A DNA stretch of 64,000 nt from positions 186,001 through 250,000 of the forward strand of contig NZ_FOJT01000002.1 in the NCBI RefSeq assembly GCF_900111965.1. Reading direction: 5' to 3'. Each line of letters begins with the position of its first letter. Position 1 is the stretch's first letter. This DNA is from Flavobacterium swingsii (lineage in GTDB: Bacteria; Bacteroidota; Bacteroidia; Flavobacteriales; Flavobacteriaceae). A model generated the notes under the pieces. It saw nothing but the letters and a program-made list of their open reading frames with translations. It was not told the DNA's origin and did not search any database. Below are positions 45,224-56,864 of the stretch, piece by piece. Position numbers and translations under genes: made by a program.

Positions 45224-46120
45224 TTATTGTTTTTGTACGCTTTTACAATAGTAGCCTATTCTATACAAATCATAAACGAAAAGTGATGGATTTTCGCTTA
45301 AAAGATTCTTTTTTAATAAAAACTGACTTTTGTTAAACATAAATCTAAATATTCCTATAAGTTTCATTTTCTCTAAATAGAAATAAGTCTTACTCAATTT
45401 TGTATATTCAGGCAAAATAAGACGATGAGAAATTAAATAATGCAAACCAATTATTGACTCTTCAGATTTTTTAAGAAAATCAATACTACTTTCTAAACCC
45501 AAATGATATACGGGATTATTTATATGAAAAACGGGAATATTTTTTTGTTTAAGTTCAAACGAAAATAAAGTGTCTTCATGTCTTAAATTAGGAATAGATT
45601 CATTGAAAATTACTTTGTTGAAAACACTTTTTTTGATTAAAAAATTTAAAGTTAAAAAGGATAAGTAACAATTTTTATTTCTCTGTTCGACTAATAAAGC
45701 TTCTCTTTTATTACCATAAACCCATCTTAAAATTTTGGTTTTATTTGGTTTCTCTTTTTGATATAAAATACCGCCGTAAATTATCTTTTCATCATCGTTT
45801 ATATGTGCAATATATTCCGATATGAAATTTCCATAGGTTGGTATTGTATCTGAATCTAAAAAAAGTAAATTCTCAAATTTTGCAGTCTTTGCTAGTAAAT
45901 TCCTAATGGCACTTCTTCCAATATTCTTCTCTAAAATTTTATAAGAACAATTTTCTAAAGTATTTATTTTGGAGTTTTCTTTCAATGAAATTTGATCAGT
46001 CGAACCATCATCTAAAACAATAATTTCAAAAGAAATTCCCGTTGCTATAGCTTGATTCGTTAGTTCTTCAACCAATGAAAAAGTATTGTAATTATAAGTA
46101 GGAATTAATATCGAAAGCAT
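45224..46120 (-). CDS. Glycosyltransferase family 2 protein
   Basis: 298 residues. MLSILIPTYNYNTFSLVEEL, EIIVLDDGSTD and LLFLDSDTIP (the metal-binding DxD) define the GT-A fold of GT2. NLRHEDTLFSFELKQK contains the usual acidic catalytic-region segment. It is adjacent to rlmH upstream without a gap and to the methyltransferase downstream, so this edge of the polysaccharide locus may be transcribed from the rlmH promoter. Confidence 0.92.
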   Translation of the reverse strand: MLSILIPTYNYNTFSLVEELTNQAIATGISFEIIVLDDGSTDQISLKENSKINTLENCSYKILEKNIGRSAIRNLLAKTAKFENLLFLDSDTIPTYGNFISEYIAHINDDEKIIYGGILYQKEKPNKTKILRWVYGNKREALLVEQRNKNCYLSFLTLNFLIKKSVFNKVIFNESIPNLRHEDTLFSFELKQKNIPVFHINNPVYHLGLESSIDFLKKSEESIIGLHYLISHRLILPEYTKLSKTYFYLEKMKLIGIFRFMFNKSQFLLKKNLLSENPSLFVYDLYRIGYYCKSVQKQ

Positions 46121-46594
46121 TTATTGATGGTGATACGGTTCGTTACGCAAGATAGTAAAACCACGATACAATTGTTCGATAAAAAATAACCGAACCATTT
46201 GATGCGAAAACGTCATTGGCGAAAGCGAAATTTTTCCAAAAGATTTCTTGTAAACTTCATCGCTAAAACCATAAGGACCGCCAATTACGAATACTAAAGT
46301 TTTAATTCCTGAATTCATTTTCTTTTGTAATTCATCCGAAAAAGCTATGCTCGAAAAGGTTTTTCCGTTTTCGTCTAACAAAATTAATTGATCCGTTGGT
46401 GTGATTTTAGACAAAATAAGTTCGCCTTCTTTTTCTTTTTGCTGACTTTCGGATAAGTTTTTTACATTTTTAATATCGGCAATAATATCCAAATCGAATT
46501 TGATATAAAAAGACAAGCGCTTCGTATAATCGTCAATTAAAGATTGTAGGTTTTTATTGTCGGTTTTGCCAATGGCAATGAGTTTGATATTCAT
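46121..46594 (-). CDS. rlmH: 23S rRNA (pseudouridine-1915-N3)-methyltransferase RlmH
   Basis: 157 residues from the ATG at 46594 (MNIKLIAIGKTDNKNLQSLI), exactly the family length; an upstream in-frame ATG would add 19 untypical residues. The SPOUT knot shows LILLDENGKTFSS, FVIGGPYGFSDEV, the SLSPMTFSHQMVRLFFIEQLYRGFTILRNEPYHH signature and the conserved C-terminal YHxQ-like end. It methylates the helix 69 pseudouridine of assembled ribosomes. Confidence 0.96.
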   Translation of the reverse strand: MNIKLIAIGKTDNKNLQSLIDDYTKRLSFYIKFDLDIIADIKNVKNLSESQQKEKEGELILSKITPTDQLILLDENGKTFSSIAFSDELQKKMNSGIKTLVFVIGGPYGFSDEVYKKSFGKISLSPMTFSHQMVRLFFIEQLYRGFTILRNEPYHHQ

Positions 46595-46700
46595 TTTTTT
46601 AAATTCTGAATTACAAAGGTTAAAAAATTTCCCAAATAACCGAATAAACAAATAACCAAATGCACATTTTTCCCTATTTTAGCCTTATAATTTAGTAAAT

Positions 46701-47558
46701 ATGATTTCAGAAGCACAGTTTAACCAAGAACTAGAATTAATTATTACAAACGGAATTCGAGAAGATATAGGTTCTGGCGATTACAGTTCATTGGCTTGCA
46801 TTCCTGCTTCGGCAACTGGGAAAGCCAAATTATTAGTAAAAGATAGCGGTATTATAGCGGGTGTCGAATTTGCAAAAATGATTTTTAATCACGTAGATTC
46901 AAATTTAGATGTTGAAACCTTCATACAAGACGGAAGCCAAGTAAAACATGGAGATGTCGTTTTTCATGTTTCAGGAAGTTCTCAATCTATTCTAAAAGCG
47001 GAAAGATTAGTGCTTAATTCGATGCAAAGAATGAGTGCGATTGCCACAAAAACTAAGCAATATGTAAATTTACTTGAAGGTACAAATACTAAAGTTTTAG
47101 ATACTCGCAAAACAACGCCATGCTTTCGTGCTGCCGAAAAATGGGCAGTAAAAATTGGTGGAGGCGAAAACCATCGTTTTGCTTTGTATGATATGATTAT
47201 GCTCAAAGACAATCATAATGATTTTGCTGGCGGAATTACTTTGGCTATTGCCAAAACAAAACAATATCTTGCAGACAATAATCTCGATTTGAAAATTATT
47301 GTCGAAGCTAGAAATTTAACCGAAATTGAAGAAATACTACAATCCGAGGGTGTTTATCGTATATTGATAGATAATTTTAATTTTGAAGATACAAAAACGG
47401 CTGTCAAACTAATTGGAAACAAATGTTTAACAGAATCTTCAGGAAATATCAATGAAAAAACCATTCGTGAATATGCGAATTGTGGTGTAAACTATATTTC
47501 GTCTGGAGCATTAACGCATTCGGTTCATAATATGGATTTGAGTTTGAAAGCAATTTAA
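46701..47558 (+). CDS. nadC: Nicotinate-nucleotide pyrophosphorylase (carboxylating)
   Basis: 285 residues. It makes nicotinate mononucleotide from quinolinate and PRPP in de novo NAD synthesis. Family motifs include EDIGSGDYSS near the start, LDTRKTTPCFRAAEKWAVKIGGGENHRFALYDMIMLKDNH and the C-terminal barrel ESSGNINEKTIREYANCGVNYISSGALTHSV. Length is standard. nadA and nadB are not in the window. The BrkB-like gene follows after 14 bases. Confidence 0.96.
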   Translation: MISEAQFNQELELIITNGIREDIGSGDYSSLACIPASATGKAKLLVKDSGIIAGVEFAKMIFNHVDSNLDVETFIQDGSQVKHGDVVFHVSGSSQSILKAERLVLNSMQRMSAIATKTKQYVNLLEGTNTKVLDTRKTTPCFRAAEKWAVKIGGGENHRFALYDMIMLKDNHNDFAGGITLAIAKTKQYLADNNLDLKIIVEARNLTEIEEILQSEGVYRILIDNFNFEDTKTAVKLIGNKCLTESSGNINEKTIREYANCGVNYISSGALTHSVHNMDLSLKAI

Positions 47559-47572
47559 TCTGCAATCTGAAT

Positions 47573-48520
47573 ATGAGTCAAACCACAGAAGAAATATTAA
47601 AAAAAATCCCCGTAATCAAGCAATTAGTTATTGTGTTGCAAAACATAAAACTGCCTTGGCTGCAAGGAGTTTCTTTATATGAGTTAATTGATTTTTATAT
47701 TTCTGGAATTCTTACAGGCGCTTTAAGTTATAGAGCTGCGGCGATTGCTTGGAGCTTTTTTATGGCGCTATTTCCGTTTATGTTATTTATTTTAAATCTT
47801 ATTCCGTATATTCCAATTGCTGATTTTCAGGAAGATTTTTTAGGATTTGTACGAGAAAATGTGCCACCTACAACTTTCGATGCTATTGATGTTATTATAA
47901 ATGATATTTTGCACAACAGTCATTCAGGATTATTATCTACGGGAGTTATTTTGTCCGTTTTTCTGATGACAAATGGCGTAAATGCTGTGATGAGCGGTTT
48001 TGAAACTTCTCAACATGTTGTAGAAAAACGAGCTTATTTCAGACAATATTTTGTAGCATTATTTATCTCGATGGTGCTTACAACTATACTATTGGTGACA
48101 GTGGCTACCATTATTATTTTTGAAGTTTTTATTCAGCGAACAATTATACAAGATGTGCTTTCTAGCCGAATTTCCGATAAAATTTCGCTTATAGAATACG
48201 GACGATATTCCTTCGTGATTATAATGATATTAACCTCAATCGGAATACTTTTTAGATTTGGAATCAGACAAACAAGAAAACGGGCTTTTATAACAATAGG
48301 AGTTGTTTTTACCACGGTTTTAATCATTTTATCGTCTTATTTCTTTGGAATTTGGGTGGTTAAATTTTCAAAATATAACGAACTATACGGATCGATAGGA
48401 ACATTACTTATTGTAATGTTTTATCTTTGGATAAACTGTATGGTCTTATTATTAGGTTTCGAATTAGACGCATCAATATACAAACTAAAACACCACCCAA
48501 CTAAAAATCCACATTTATAA
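47573..48520 (+). CDS. YihY/BrkB family inner-membrane protein
   Basis: 315 residues with about six transmembrane helices. GALSYRAAAIAWSFFMALFPFMLFILNLIPYIP and the C-terminal YGSIGTLLIVMFYLWINCMVLLLGFELDA are the conserved ends of the YihY/virulence factor BrkB family. Function is not established; the old ribonuclease BN label for this family was mistaken. Its stop overlaps the DUF2147 ATG by one base. Confidence 0.92.
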   Translation: MSQTTEEILKKIPVIKQLVIVLQNIKLPWLQGVSLYELIDFYISGILTGALSYRAAAIAWSFFMALFPFMLFILNLIPYIPIADFQEDFLGFVRENVPPTTFDAIDVIINDILHNSHSGLLSTGVILSVFLMTNGVNAVMSGFETSQHVVEKRAYFRQYFVALFISMVLTTILLVTVATIIIFEVFIQRTIIQDVLSSRISDKISLIEYGRYSFVIIMILTSIGILFRFGIRQTRKRAFITIGVVFTTVLIILSSYFFGIWVVKFSKYNELYGSIGTLLIVMFYLWINCMVLLLGFELDASIYKLKHHPTKNPHL

Positions 48521-48945
48521 TGATGAAAAAACTAACGCTTTTGCTTTTACTTTTAGCATGTTTCCAAATGCAATCACAAACCGTTTTAGGGAAATGGAAA
48601 ACGATTGATGATAAAACAGGAGAAACAAAATCTATTGTTGAGGTATATGAAAACAATGGAAAAGTATACGGAAAAGTAATCGAAATTTTTGATGCAACTA
48701 AACGCAACAGAAAGTGCGAAAAATGTGAAGGAACCGATAAAAACAAACCTGTTTTAGGACTTGTAATTATAAAAGGACTCACAAAAGACGATGATGAACA
48801 TAATGGCGGAAAAATCCTAGATCCAGAAACTGGAAATTTGTACAAATGTATTCTCAAAATTTCAGGTAAAGACAAACTCGAAGTTCGTGGTTACATGGGA
48901 TTTGCCTTAATTGGGCGTTCGCAAACTTGGGTTAGAGTAAAATAA
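48520..48945 (+). CDS. DUF2147 family exported protein
   Basis: 141 residues with a signal peptide (LTLLLLLLACFQMQSQ). The body VLGKWKTIDDKTGETKSIVEV, CEKCEG, GLVIIKGLTKDDDEHNGGKILDPETGNLYKC and LEVRGYMGFALIGRSQTWVRV matches DUF2147, a periplasmic beta-barrel-like domain of unknown function. It is translationally coupled to the BrkB-like gene and 1 base ahead of priA. Confidence 0.9.
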   Translation: MMKKLTLLLLLLACFQMQSQTVLGKWKTIDDKTGETKSIVEVYENNGKVYGKVIEIFDATKRNRKCEKCEGTDKNKPVLGLVIIKGLTKDDDEHNGGKILDPETGNLYKCILKISGKDKLEVRGYMGFALIGRSQTWVRVK

Positions 48946-48946
48946 A

Positions 48947-51397
48947 ATGCAACATTTCATACAAGTTATTTTACCGCTTGCACTTCCACAAACCTTCACT
49001 TACAGCGTTTCGGAAGCAGAATTCGATTACCTGAAAATTGGTATGCGTGTGGCAGTTCCTTTTGGTAAAAGTAAATTTTATACAGGCTTGGTTTCGGAGT
49101 TGCATCACAATGCTCCAACCTTATATGAAGCCAAAGAAATTCATCAAATTATTGATGACAAACCCATTATCACCGAAATACAATTGCAACATTGGCAATG
49201 GATTTCCTCGTATTATATGTGTACGTTAGGCGAAGTTTTTAGATGTGCGTTACCATCGGCATTGCAATTAGAAAGCGAAACAATTATTTCTGCCAAAAAA
49301 GATTTTTCGGTTAATGAAAATGAACTTTCGGACGAAGAATATTTATTGGTAGAAGCTTTAAATCAGCAAAGTTCTCTAAAAATTAGTGAGGTTACTTCAG
49401 TTTTAAATAAAAAGAAAGTTTTTCCAGTCATTCAGCAACTTCTAGCTAAAAATATTATTACGCTTCAGGAAGAAATGGTCGAAGAATACAAACCGAAATT
49501 GGTGCGTTATATTCGGTTGTTTTCCCAATTTAATTCTAATGAAAAACTTGAGGAATTATTATTGGTTCTAAAAAATGCACAAAAACAAAAAGAGATATTA
49601 TTAAGTTATTTTCAATTGCAAGCTTCTACAAAAAAGCCAATTTCTGTTAAAGAATTGACCGAGTTTTCTGGAGCAACTTCGGCGGTTATAAAAGCATTAA
49701 TCGATAAAGAAATTTTTGAGGAATATTATATTCAAGAAGACCGAGTTTCGTTTGATGATGTAAATGAAAGCCAAATCGTATTAAGCGAACCACAAAATAA
49801 AGCTTTAAAAGAAATTGAAACCGTTTTTGCTTCAAAAGAAGTTTGTTTGCTTCACGGAATCACCGCATCGGGAAAAACGGAAGTTTATATCAAGCTAATT
49901 GAAAGGTTTTTAGAGCAAAAGAAACAGTGTTTGTACTTGTTGCCAGAAATTGCGCTCACCACACAATTGGTTTCTAGATTAACCAAACATTTTGGAAATA
50001 AAGTAGCGGTTTTTCATTCAAAATATAGCAATAACGAACGTGTTGAGGTTTGGAACCAAGTTTTAAACTCGTCTGACAAAGCTCAAATTGTTATTGGAGC
50101 AAGGTCGGCAATGTTCTTGCCTTTTCAAGATTTGGGATTCATTATTGTCGATGAAGAACACGAACAAACTTTCAAACAAACCGACCCTGCACCAAGATAT
50201 CACGCTCGTGATGCAGCGATTGTTTTGGCAAATTTCCATAAGGCCAAAGTTTTGTTAGGTTCCGCTACACCAAGTATCGAAACATATTTTAATACTCAAA
50301 ATAACAAATACGGATTGGTCGAATTGTATGAACGTTTCGGAAATGCCGTTTTGCCTGAAATAGAATTGGTCGATTTGAAAGATAGTTATTTCCGCAAAAA
50401 AATGACGGGACATTTCAGTCAAAATCTAATCGATTCCATTGCAGAAGCGTTGTCGAACGGGGAACAAATTATTTTGTTTCAAAATCGTCGGGGTTATTCG
50501 CCAGTTATCGAATGTATGACTTGTGGTCACGTGCCGCAATGCCCGCAATGTGATGTAAGTTTAACGTATCATAAGTTCAAAAACCAATTGCGCTGTCATT
50601 ATTGTGGTTACAGTATAGCCAAACCAACTAATTGTCACGCTTGTTCGAGTATCGATTTGACTTCAAAAGGTTTTGGAACCGAACAAATAGAATTGGAATT
50701 GGCTTCTCTTTTTCCAACAAAAAACATCAAACGAATGGATCAAGATACCACTCGAGGTAAATATGCTTTCGAGAAGTTGATTGATAGTTTCAAAAACCGA
50801 GAAGTTGATATTTTAGTAGGAACGCAAATGCTTGCCAAAGGATTAGATTTTGATAATGTATCGCTCGTAGGAATTCTTAACGCCGATTCGATGTTGTATT
50901 TTCCAGATTTTCGAGCTTTCGAGCGTAGTTTCCAGATGATGACGCAAGTATCGGGTAGGGCAGGACGATCGGATAAGAAAGGGAAAGTGATTATTCAAAC
51001 TTATAATACAAACCACAATACGATTCTGCAAGTGGTGCAAAACGATTATTTGTCGATGTTTAAAGAACAATTGTACGAACGTAAAATATACAATTATCCA
51101 CCCTATTTTAAGTTGATTAAACTCACATTAAAACAAAAAGATTTCGACAAACTAAAAGAAGGTTCTATGTGGTTGTATCAGGTTTTGAAGCAACAATTTG
51201 ATATTCCTGTTCTTGGGCCAGAAGAACCAGCAATAAACCGAATTAGAAACGAGTACATCAGAACTATTTTAATAAAAATTCCACAAGAAAAATCATTGGG
51301 AAGCACAAAAAAAACTATTCAAAAAATTCTGAATAGTTTCGAGTCTGTTTCGCAATTTAGAGCTATCAAAGTAACTGTAAATGTTGATTTTTATTAA
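48947..51397 (+). CDS. priA: Primosomal protein N' (replication restart helicase PriA)
   Basis: 816 residues. The N-terminal 3'BD domain is followed by a superfamily 2 helicase core with Walker A GITASGKTEVYIKLI and DEEH box IIVDEEHEQTFKQ. A zinc-binding insert has eight cysteines (CMTCGHVPQCPQCD, CHYCG, CHACSS). The helicase C domain includes VGTQMLAKGLDFDNV and QVSGRAGRSDKKGKV. It rebuilds stalled forks. Its gene ends convergently with the LytTR regulator, with stops overlapping by 4 bases. Confidence 0.96.
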   Translation: MQHFIQVILPLALPQTFTYSVSEAEFDYLKIGMRVAVPFGKSKFYTGLVSELHHNAPTLYEAKEIHQIIDDKPIITEIQLQHWQWISSYYMCTLGEVFRCALPSALQLESETIISAKKDFSVNENELSDEEYLLVEALNQQSSLKISEVTSVLNKKKVFPVIQQLLAKNIITLQEEMVEEYKPKLVRYIRLFSQFNSNEKLEELLLVLKNAQKQKEILLSYFQLQASTKKPISVKELTEFSGATSAVIKALIDKEIFEEYYIQEDRVSFDDVNESQIVLSEPQNKALKEIETVFASKEVCLLHGITASGKTEVYIKLIERFLEQKKQCLYLLPEIALTTQLVSRLTKHFGNKVAVFHSKYSNNERVEVWNQVLNSSDKAQIVIGARSAMFLPFQDLGFIIVDEEHEQTFKQTDPAPRYHARDAAIVLANFHKAKVLLGSATPSIETYFNTQNNKYGLVELYERFGNAVLPEIELVDLKDSYFRKKMTGHFSQNLIDSIAEALSNGEQIILFQNRRGYSPVIECMTCGHVPQCPQCDVSLTYHKFKNQLRCHYCGYSIAKPTNCHACSSIDLTSKGFGTEQIELELASLFPTKNIKRMDQDTTRGKYAFEKLIDSFKNREVDILVGTQMLAKGLDFDNVSLVGILNADSMLYFPDFRAFERSFQMMTQVSGRAGRSDKKGKVIIQTYNTNHNTILQVVQNDYLSMFKEQLYERKIYNYPPYFKLIKLTLKQKDFDKLKEGSMWLYQVLKQQFDIPVLGPEEPAINRIRNEYIRTILIKIPQEKSLGSTKKTIQKILNSFESVSQFRAIKVTVNVDFY

Positions 51398-52086
51398 AAA
51401 TCTAAAGCTTTAGCTAAATCTTCTTTTTTGTTTCGGCTTAACGGAATTTTAGTAATTCCAATTTCGGCAAATTTGCTATTGAATTTTTCAATCTTATCTA
51501 TATTAATAATGAAAGATTTGTGAACACGGATAAACTTTTCTTTAGATAAATCTTGTTCAAAGGATTTCATGGTCGATAAAACCAAGTGGCTATCATCTTC
51601 GGTAACAATTTTTACATAATCGCCGTAAGCTTCAATCCATTTTATTTTTGCCGTATAAATTTTAAGTTTCTTTAAATTACTTTTTATAAAAATATGTTCA
51701 CCTTCTTCCTCAAGACTATCTCTACGAAGTTGGTACATATCCATAGCGCGTTTTACGGCAGCGTTGAAACGTTCTTTTGTAATTGGTTTTTGCAAATAAT
51801 CCGTAGCATCGTAATCGAAAGCTTTGACGGCATATTCTGCTTTTGAAGTAATAAATATAGTTTGTGGTTTTTCTTTTAGTCCGTCTAATAAGTTAAAGCC
51901 GCTTATTACAGGCATTTCTATATCCAAAAATAACAAATCGACAGACTTGGTTGTCAGACAATTTTTAGTTTCAATGGCATTAGAAAAATCGCCAACCAGA
52001 GTTAAATTAGGGTGGGATTCTACAAGTTTCGTTACCAAAATTCTTTGGATAGAACTATCATCTACAACAATACAATTCAACTTCAT
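51394..52086 (-). CDS. LytTR family DNA-binding response regulator
   Basis: 230 residues. The receiver domain has the acidic pair D9/D10, the phospho-acceptor D55 (LLFLDIEMPVISG) and a lysine in YLQKPI. The C-terminal LytTR domain (IKWIEAYGDYVKIVTEDDSHLVLSTMKSFEQDL, FIRVHKSFIINIDKI) binds DNA. No histidine kinase gene is adjacent, so the cognate sensor lies elsewhere. Targets are unknown. Confidence 0.94.
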   Translation of the reverse strand: MKLNCIVVDDSSIQRILVTKLVESHPNLTLVGDFSNAIETKNCLTTKSVDLLFLDIEMPVISGFNLLDGLKEKPQTIFITSKAEYAVKAFDYDATDYLQKPITKERFNAAVKRAMDMYQLRRDSLEEEGEHIFIKSNLKKLKIYTAKIKWIEAYGDYVKIVTEDDSHLVLSTMKSFEQDLSKEKFIRVHKSFIINIDKIEKFNSKFAEIGITKIPLSRNKKEDLAKALDF

Positions 52087-52192
52087 AACGTCATTTTTAA
52101 TAGATTAGTATGATAAAAATAGTTTTTTTTCTTTAGCTACCAAACCTTTTTTGGTAAAATATTCACTTTCATCGATTATTTATGCTTTTAGT

Positions 52193-52222
52193 TTGTGTAT
52201 TAAAATTTAATGAGTACTTTTG
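52193..52222 (+). promoter_or_regulatory. Promoter of the rpsF-rpsR-rplI operon
   Basis: TTG at 52193-52195 and TACTTTTG at 52215-52222 are separated by 19 bases, a full match to the Bacteroidota consensus TTG-N17-23-TAnnTTTG. The leader to the ATG at 52256 is about 28 bases. Confidence 0.85.
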
Positions 52223-52255
52223 CACCCATATTTTTAACAAATAAAATTTTATATT

Positions 52256-52597
52256 ATGAATCATTATGAAACTGTTTTCATCTTGAATCCCGTTTTATCT
52301 GAAACTCAGGTAAAGGAAACAGTAAGCAAATTTGAAGATTATTTAACTTCAAAAGGAGCTACAATGGTATCCAAAGAGGATTGGGGCTTGAAAAAAATGG
52401 CTTACGAAATTCAAAACAAGAAAAGTGGTTTTTACCATTTATTCGAATTTACAGTTCCAGGAGAAGTGTTAATTGGTTTTGAAACTGAATTTAGACGTGA
52501 CGAACGTGTTATGCGTTTCTTAACTGTAAGTTTAGACAAACATGCAATATCATGGGCTGAGAGAAGAAGAGCAAAATTAAAAGCAACTAAAGCGTAA
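52256..52597 (+). CDS. rpsF: 30S ribosomal protein S6
   Basis: 113 residues. [21 protein letters not shown] and the [18 protein letters not shown] region are standard S6. It is the first gene of the S6-S18-L9 operon, with the rpsR start 5 bases after its stop. In this lineage the operon lacks ssb or priB between rpsF and rpsR, as seen here. In other bacteria the S6-S18 complex can regulate its own mRNA; no clear leader structure is visible here. Confidence 0.97.
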   Translation: MNHYETVFILNPVLSETQVKETVSKFEDYLTSKGATMVSKEDWGLKKMAYEIQNKKSGFYHLFEFTVPGEVLIGFETEFRRDERVMRFLTVSLDKHAISWAERRRAKLKATKA

Positions 52598-52602
52598 TTA
52601 TT

Positions 52603-52899
52603 ATGTCAACATTACAAACATCAGCTTCAGGAAAAAAAGACGGAGATATTAGATATTTAACGCCTTTAAACATAGATACGAACAAAACTAAAAAGTATTG
52701 TCGTTTCAAAAAATCTGGAATCAAATATATCGATTATAAAGATGCAGATTTCTTATTGAAATTCGTAAACGAACAAGGTAAAATTTTACCACGTCGTCTT
52801 ACAGGAACTTCATTAAAATACCAACGTAAAGTTTCAGTTGCTGTAAAAAGAGCACGTCACTTAGCATTTATGCCATACGTTGCCGATTTATTAAAATAA
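52603..52899 (+). CDS. rpsR: 30S ribosomal protein S18
   Basis: 98 residues, with the core [48 protein letters not shown] and the conserved arginine-rich end. It binds S6 in the small subunit platform. The N-terminus is slightly extended ([20 protein letters not shown]), as is common in Bacteroidota. Confidence 0.97.
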   Translation: MSTLQTSASGKKDGDIRYLTPLNIDTNKTKKYCRFKKSGIKYIDYKDADFLLKFVNEQGKILPRRLTGTSLKYQRKVSVAVKRARHLAFMPYVADLLK

Positions 52900-52962
52900 T
52901 TTAAAAACAAAGTTGTTGGTTTTTCTATAATGAAAACCTAACTTCTCTAAAAGGACATCAAC

Positions 52963-53406
52963 ATGGAACTTATATTAAAACAAGACGTGCAAAACGTAGG
53001 ATTTAAAGACGATATCGTAAATGTAAAAGCAGGTTACGGTCGTAACTTTTTAATTCCTCAAGGATTTGCTCACATGGCAACTTCTTCTGCGAAAAAAGTA
53101 TTAGCTGAAAACTTAAAGCAAAGAGCTCACAAAGAAGCTAAAGTGGTTGCAGATGCAAACACATTAGCAGAAGCTCTTAAAGCTATCGAGATCAAAATTA
53201 CTGCAAAAGCAGGTGGTGAGAAACTTTTCGGATCTATCACTAACATTGATATCGCTGAAGCTTTAGCTAAAGGTGGTCAATCTATCGACAGAAAATTTAT
53301 TACTTCAGGAATCGTAAAAAGAACAGGAAAATATACTGCTTCAGTTCGTTTGCACCGTGATGTAATTGTAGATTTAGCTTACGAAATTGTTGCTGAACAA
53401 GCATAA
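52963..53406 (+). CDS. rplI: 50S ribosomal protein L9
   Basis: 147 residues, with the N-terminal domain MELILKQDVQNVGFKDDIVNVKAGYGRNFLIPQGFA and a C-terminal domain with the KLFGSITNIDIAEAL motif. Third gene of the operon, followed by a strong terminator. The 63-base gap to rpsR has no separate promoter that I can see. Confidence 0.97.
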   Translation: MELILKQDVQNVGFKDDIVNVKAGYGRNFLIPQGFAHMATSSAKKVLAENLKQRAHKEAKVVADANTLAEALKAIEIKITAKAGGEKLFGSITNIDIAEALAKGGQSIDRKFITSGIVKRTGKYTASVRLHRDVIVDLAYEIVAEQA

Positions 53407-53421
53407 TTTCTTGCAAATATT

Positions 53422-53455
53422 AAAAGCCTTCTTGCAAAAGAAGGCTTTTTTTTTA
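53422..53455 (+). terminator. Rho-independent terminator of the rpsF-rpsR-rplI operon
   Basis: Perfect 12-bp arms 53422-53433 (aaaagccttctt) and 53438-53449 with a gcaa loop and a T run through 53454. Confidence 0.94.
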
Positions 53456-53465
53456 TCTTTTTTTT

Positions 53466-53507
53466 AATCTAAGAAGTCTAAAAATCTAACAAATCTAAGA
53501 AGACTAA
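53466..53507. repeat. Short direct repeats (AATCTAAGAAG units)
   Basis: aatctaagaagtctaaaaat followed by ctaacaaatctaagaagact contains two near-identical copies of aatctaagaag plus partial units, immediately upstream of the ATG at 53509. Confidence 0.55.
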
Positions 53508-53508
53508 A

Positions 53509-53982
53509 ATGAAATACGACAGACTAACCAAAGAGCAATTTGAAGAATTGCATCCAGAATTTATAAATTTTCTTTCAACTCAATCTATCGATAAAGGAGA
53601 ATGGGATAAAATTAAACTCGAAAAACCAGAAGTAGCTGAGCAAGAATTAGATGTTTTTTCAGATTTAATCTGGGAAGGCGTTCTTACTAGAGCTGAATAT
53701 TTAGAACATTTTTCTAAAAATTACATTTTCCTTTTTCATTGTTTCGATACTCATGTGCAATCAATAGTATTAAAATCGGTCGTGCCAGAAACAAATTTTC
53801 TAACAAAAGAAGGTTTACAATGGTTAAGCGACAATATGTTTACCGACAATATTGAAATGAAAGTAGGTAAAAAAGAATTTACTGAAGAAAGAAATACTTC
53901 GCTTTTCGAATTGATACAACAAGGTGCTTTTTTGAGCGACGGACAGTTATTTAAACAAATAGATAGTATAATGAATTCCTAA
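53509..53982 (+). CDS. DUF6495 family protein
   Basis: 157 residues, cytosolic and acidic. MKYDRLTKEQFEELHPEFINFL, SIDKGEWDKIKLEKPEVAEQELDVFSDLIWEGVL and ILF-type aromatic segments correspond to what I recall as DUF6495, a small family confined mostly to Bacteroidota. No function known. It lies between rplI and ligA with its own spacer on either side. Confidence 0.8.
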   Translation: MKYDRLTKEQFEELHPEFINFLSTQSIDKGEWDKIKLEKPEVAEQELDVFSDLIWEGVLTRAEYLEHFSKNYIFLFHCFDTHVQSIVLKSVVPETNFLTKEGLQWLSDNMFTDNIEMKVGKKEFTEERNTSLFELIQQGAFLSDGQLFKQIDSIMNS

Positions 53983-54038
53983 TTTTAGGGTTTAAATACA
54001 ATAAAATTGGTTATTTTAGTGCTCATAAACTAGAATAG

Positions 54039-56054
<2,016 letters not shown>

Positions 56055-56102
56055 ATGCTTTAAGCTCTCGGGTTTGTTAGCATTAAAAATAAACCTGTTT
56101 AA

Positions 56103-56795
56103 ATGAAAATTCTAAATTCATTCATTATTATATATATTATTTCGGGAATTTTGTACCTGTTATCTACAATATTGAATTATAATTTGTTGGGTTATATTGC
56201 AAAGCCAATTTTTATTGGAGTTTTATGTGTTTATTATATTAATAGAAGTAAGGATAATTTCAATTATGAATATTTTACTGTTTTAATTTTATTGTTTTTA
56301 TCAGGAATGATTAATTTATTAGAAGGTAAGGACAACTTTAAATATGTTTTATTTCTAAATTTTTGTGCGTATAGCTTTTTTGGATACATTTTGGTCAAAA
56401 AAATAGCCGTTTTTAAGTTGGAAGTAATGCAAAAAAATAATTTTTCAGCTTTTCTATTAATTCTAATTTTTTTCCTTTGTCTAATTTATATTTCTAGATT
56501 TATAGTGTTTGATACTTCTTTCGAGATGTACAAATTTATGTATGCATATGATTTTTTGCTCACAGCAGTTGGAGTTTGCAGTACATTGCTTTATCTAGTA
56601 GATTCTTCTACTAAAAATACTTATCTTATTCTAGCAGTACTAAACATAATTATTTGCGAGATTTGTTACGGAATTTATTACTATTATTATCCTTTTTTAT
56701 TTTTTAGATATACGAGTGTTTTTTGTTATATTGTTTCGTTTTATTTTTTAGTTAATTATTTTTTGAATGCAAACGAACATAAAAAAGTGGCATAA
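56103..56795 (+). CDS. Multi-pass membrane protein, YhhN-like paralogue 1 of 4
   Basis: 230 residues, with seven or eight hydrophobic segments. Positions 36-50 (AKPIFIGVLCVYYIN) carry the Lys-Pro pair found at the same place in all four tandem neighbours and in the YhhN/TMEM86 lysoplasmalogenase family (KPL..P pattern). Here the acidic residue of the third helix is missing (LSGMINLLEG). The C-terminal YGIYYYYYPFLFF and SFYFLVNYFL are nearly repeated in paralogue 2. YhhN membership is tentative and catalysis doubtful. It may read through from ligA, whose stop is 48 bases upstream. Confidence 0.72.
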   Translation: MKILNSFIIIYIISGILYLLSTILNYNLLGYIAKPIFIGVLCVYYINRSKDNFNYEYFTVLILLFLSGMINLLEGKDNFKYVLFLNFCAYSFFGYILVKKIAVFKLEVMQKNNFSAFLLILIFFLCLIYISRFIVFDTSFEMYKFMYAYDFLLTAVGVCSTLLYLVDSSTKNTYLILAVLNIIICEICYGIYYYYYPFLFFRYTSVFCYIVSFYFLVNYFLNANEHKKVA

Positions 56796-56844
56796 TCTTT
56801 TGTCTGAAAATTATAAATTGCAGTATAAAAAATCTCTTAAAGAA

Positions 56845-56852
56845 TAATTTTG
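56845..56852 (+). promoter_or_regulatory. -7 promoter box before paralogue 2
   Basis: TAATTTTG fits TAnnTTTG with a TTG about 24 bases upstream, slightly beyond the standard distance. The ATG at 56865 is 12 bases downstream. A TTG start at 56850 falls within the box and is not used here. Confidence 0.5.
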
Positions 56853-56864
56853 TATGTTTATAAT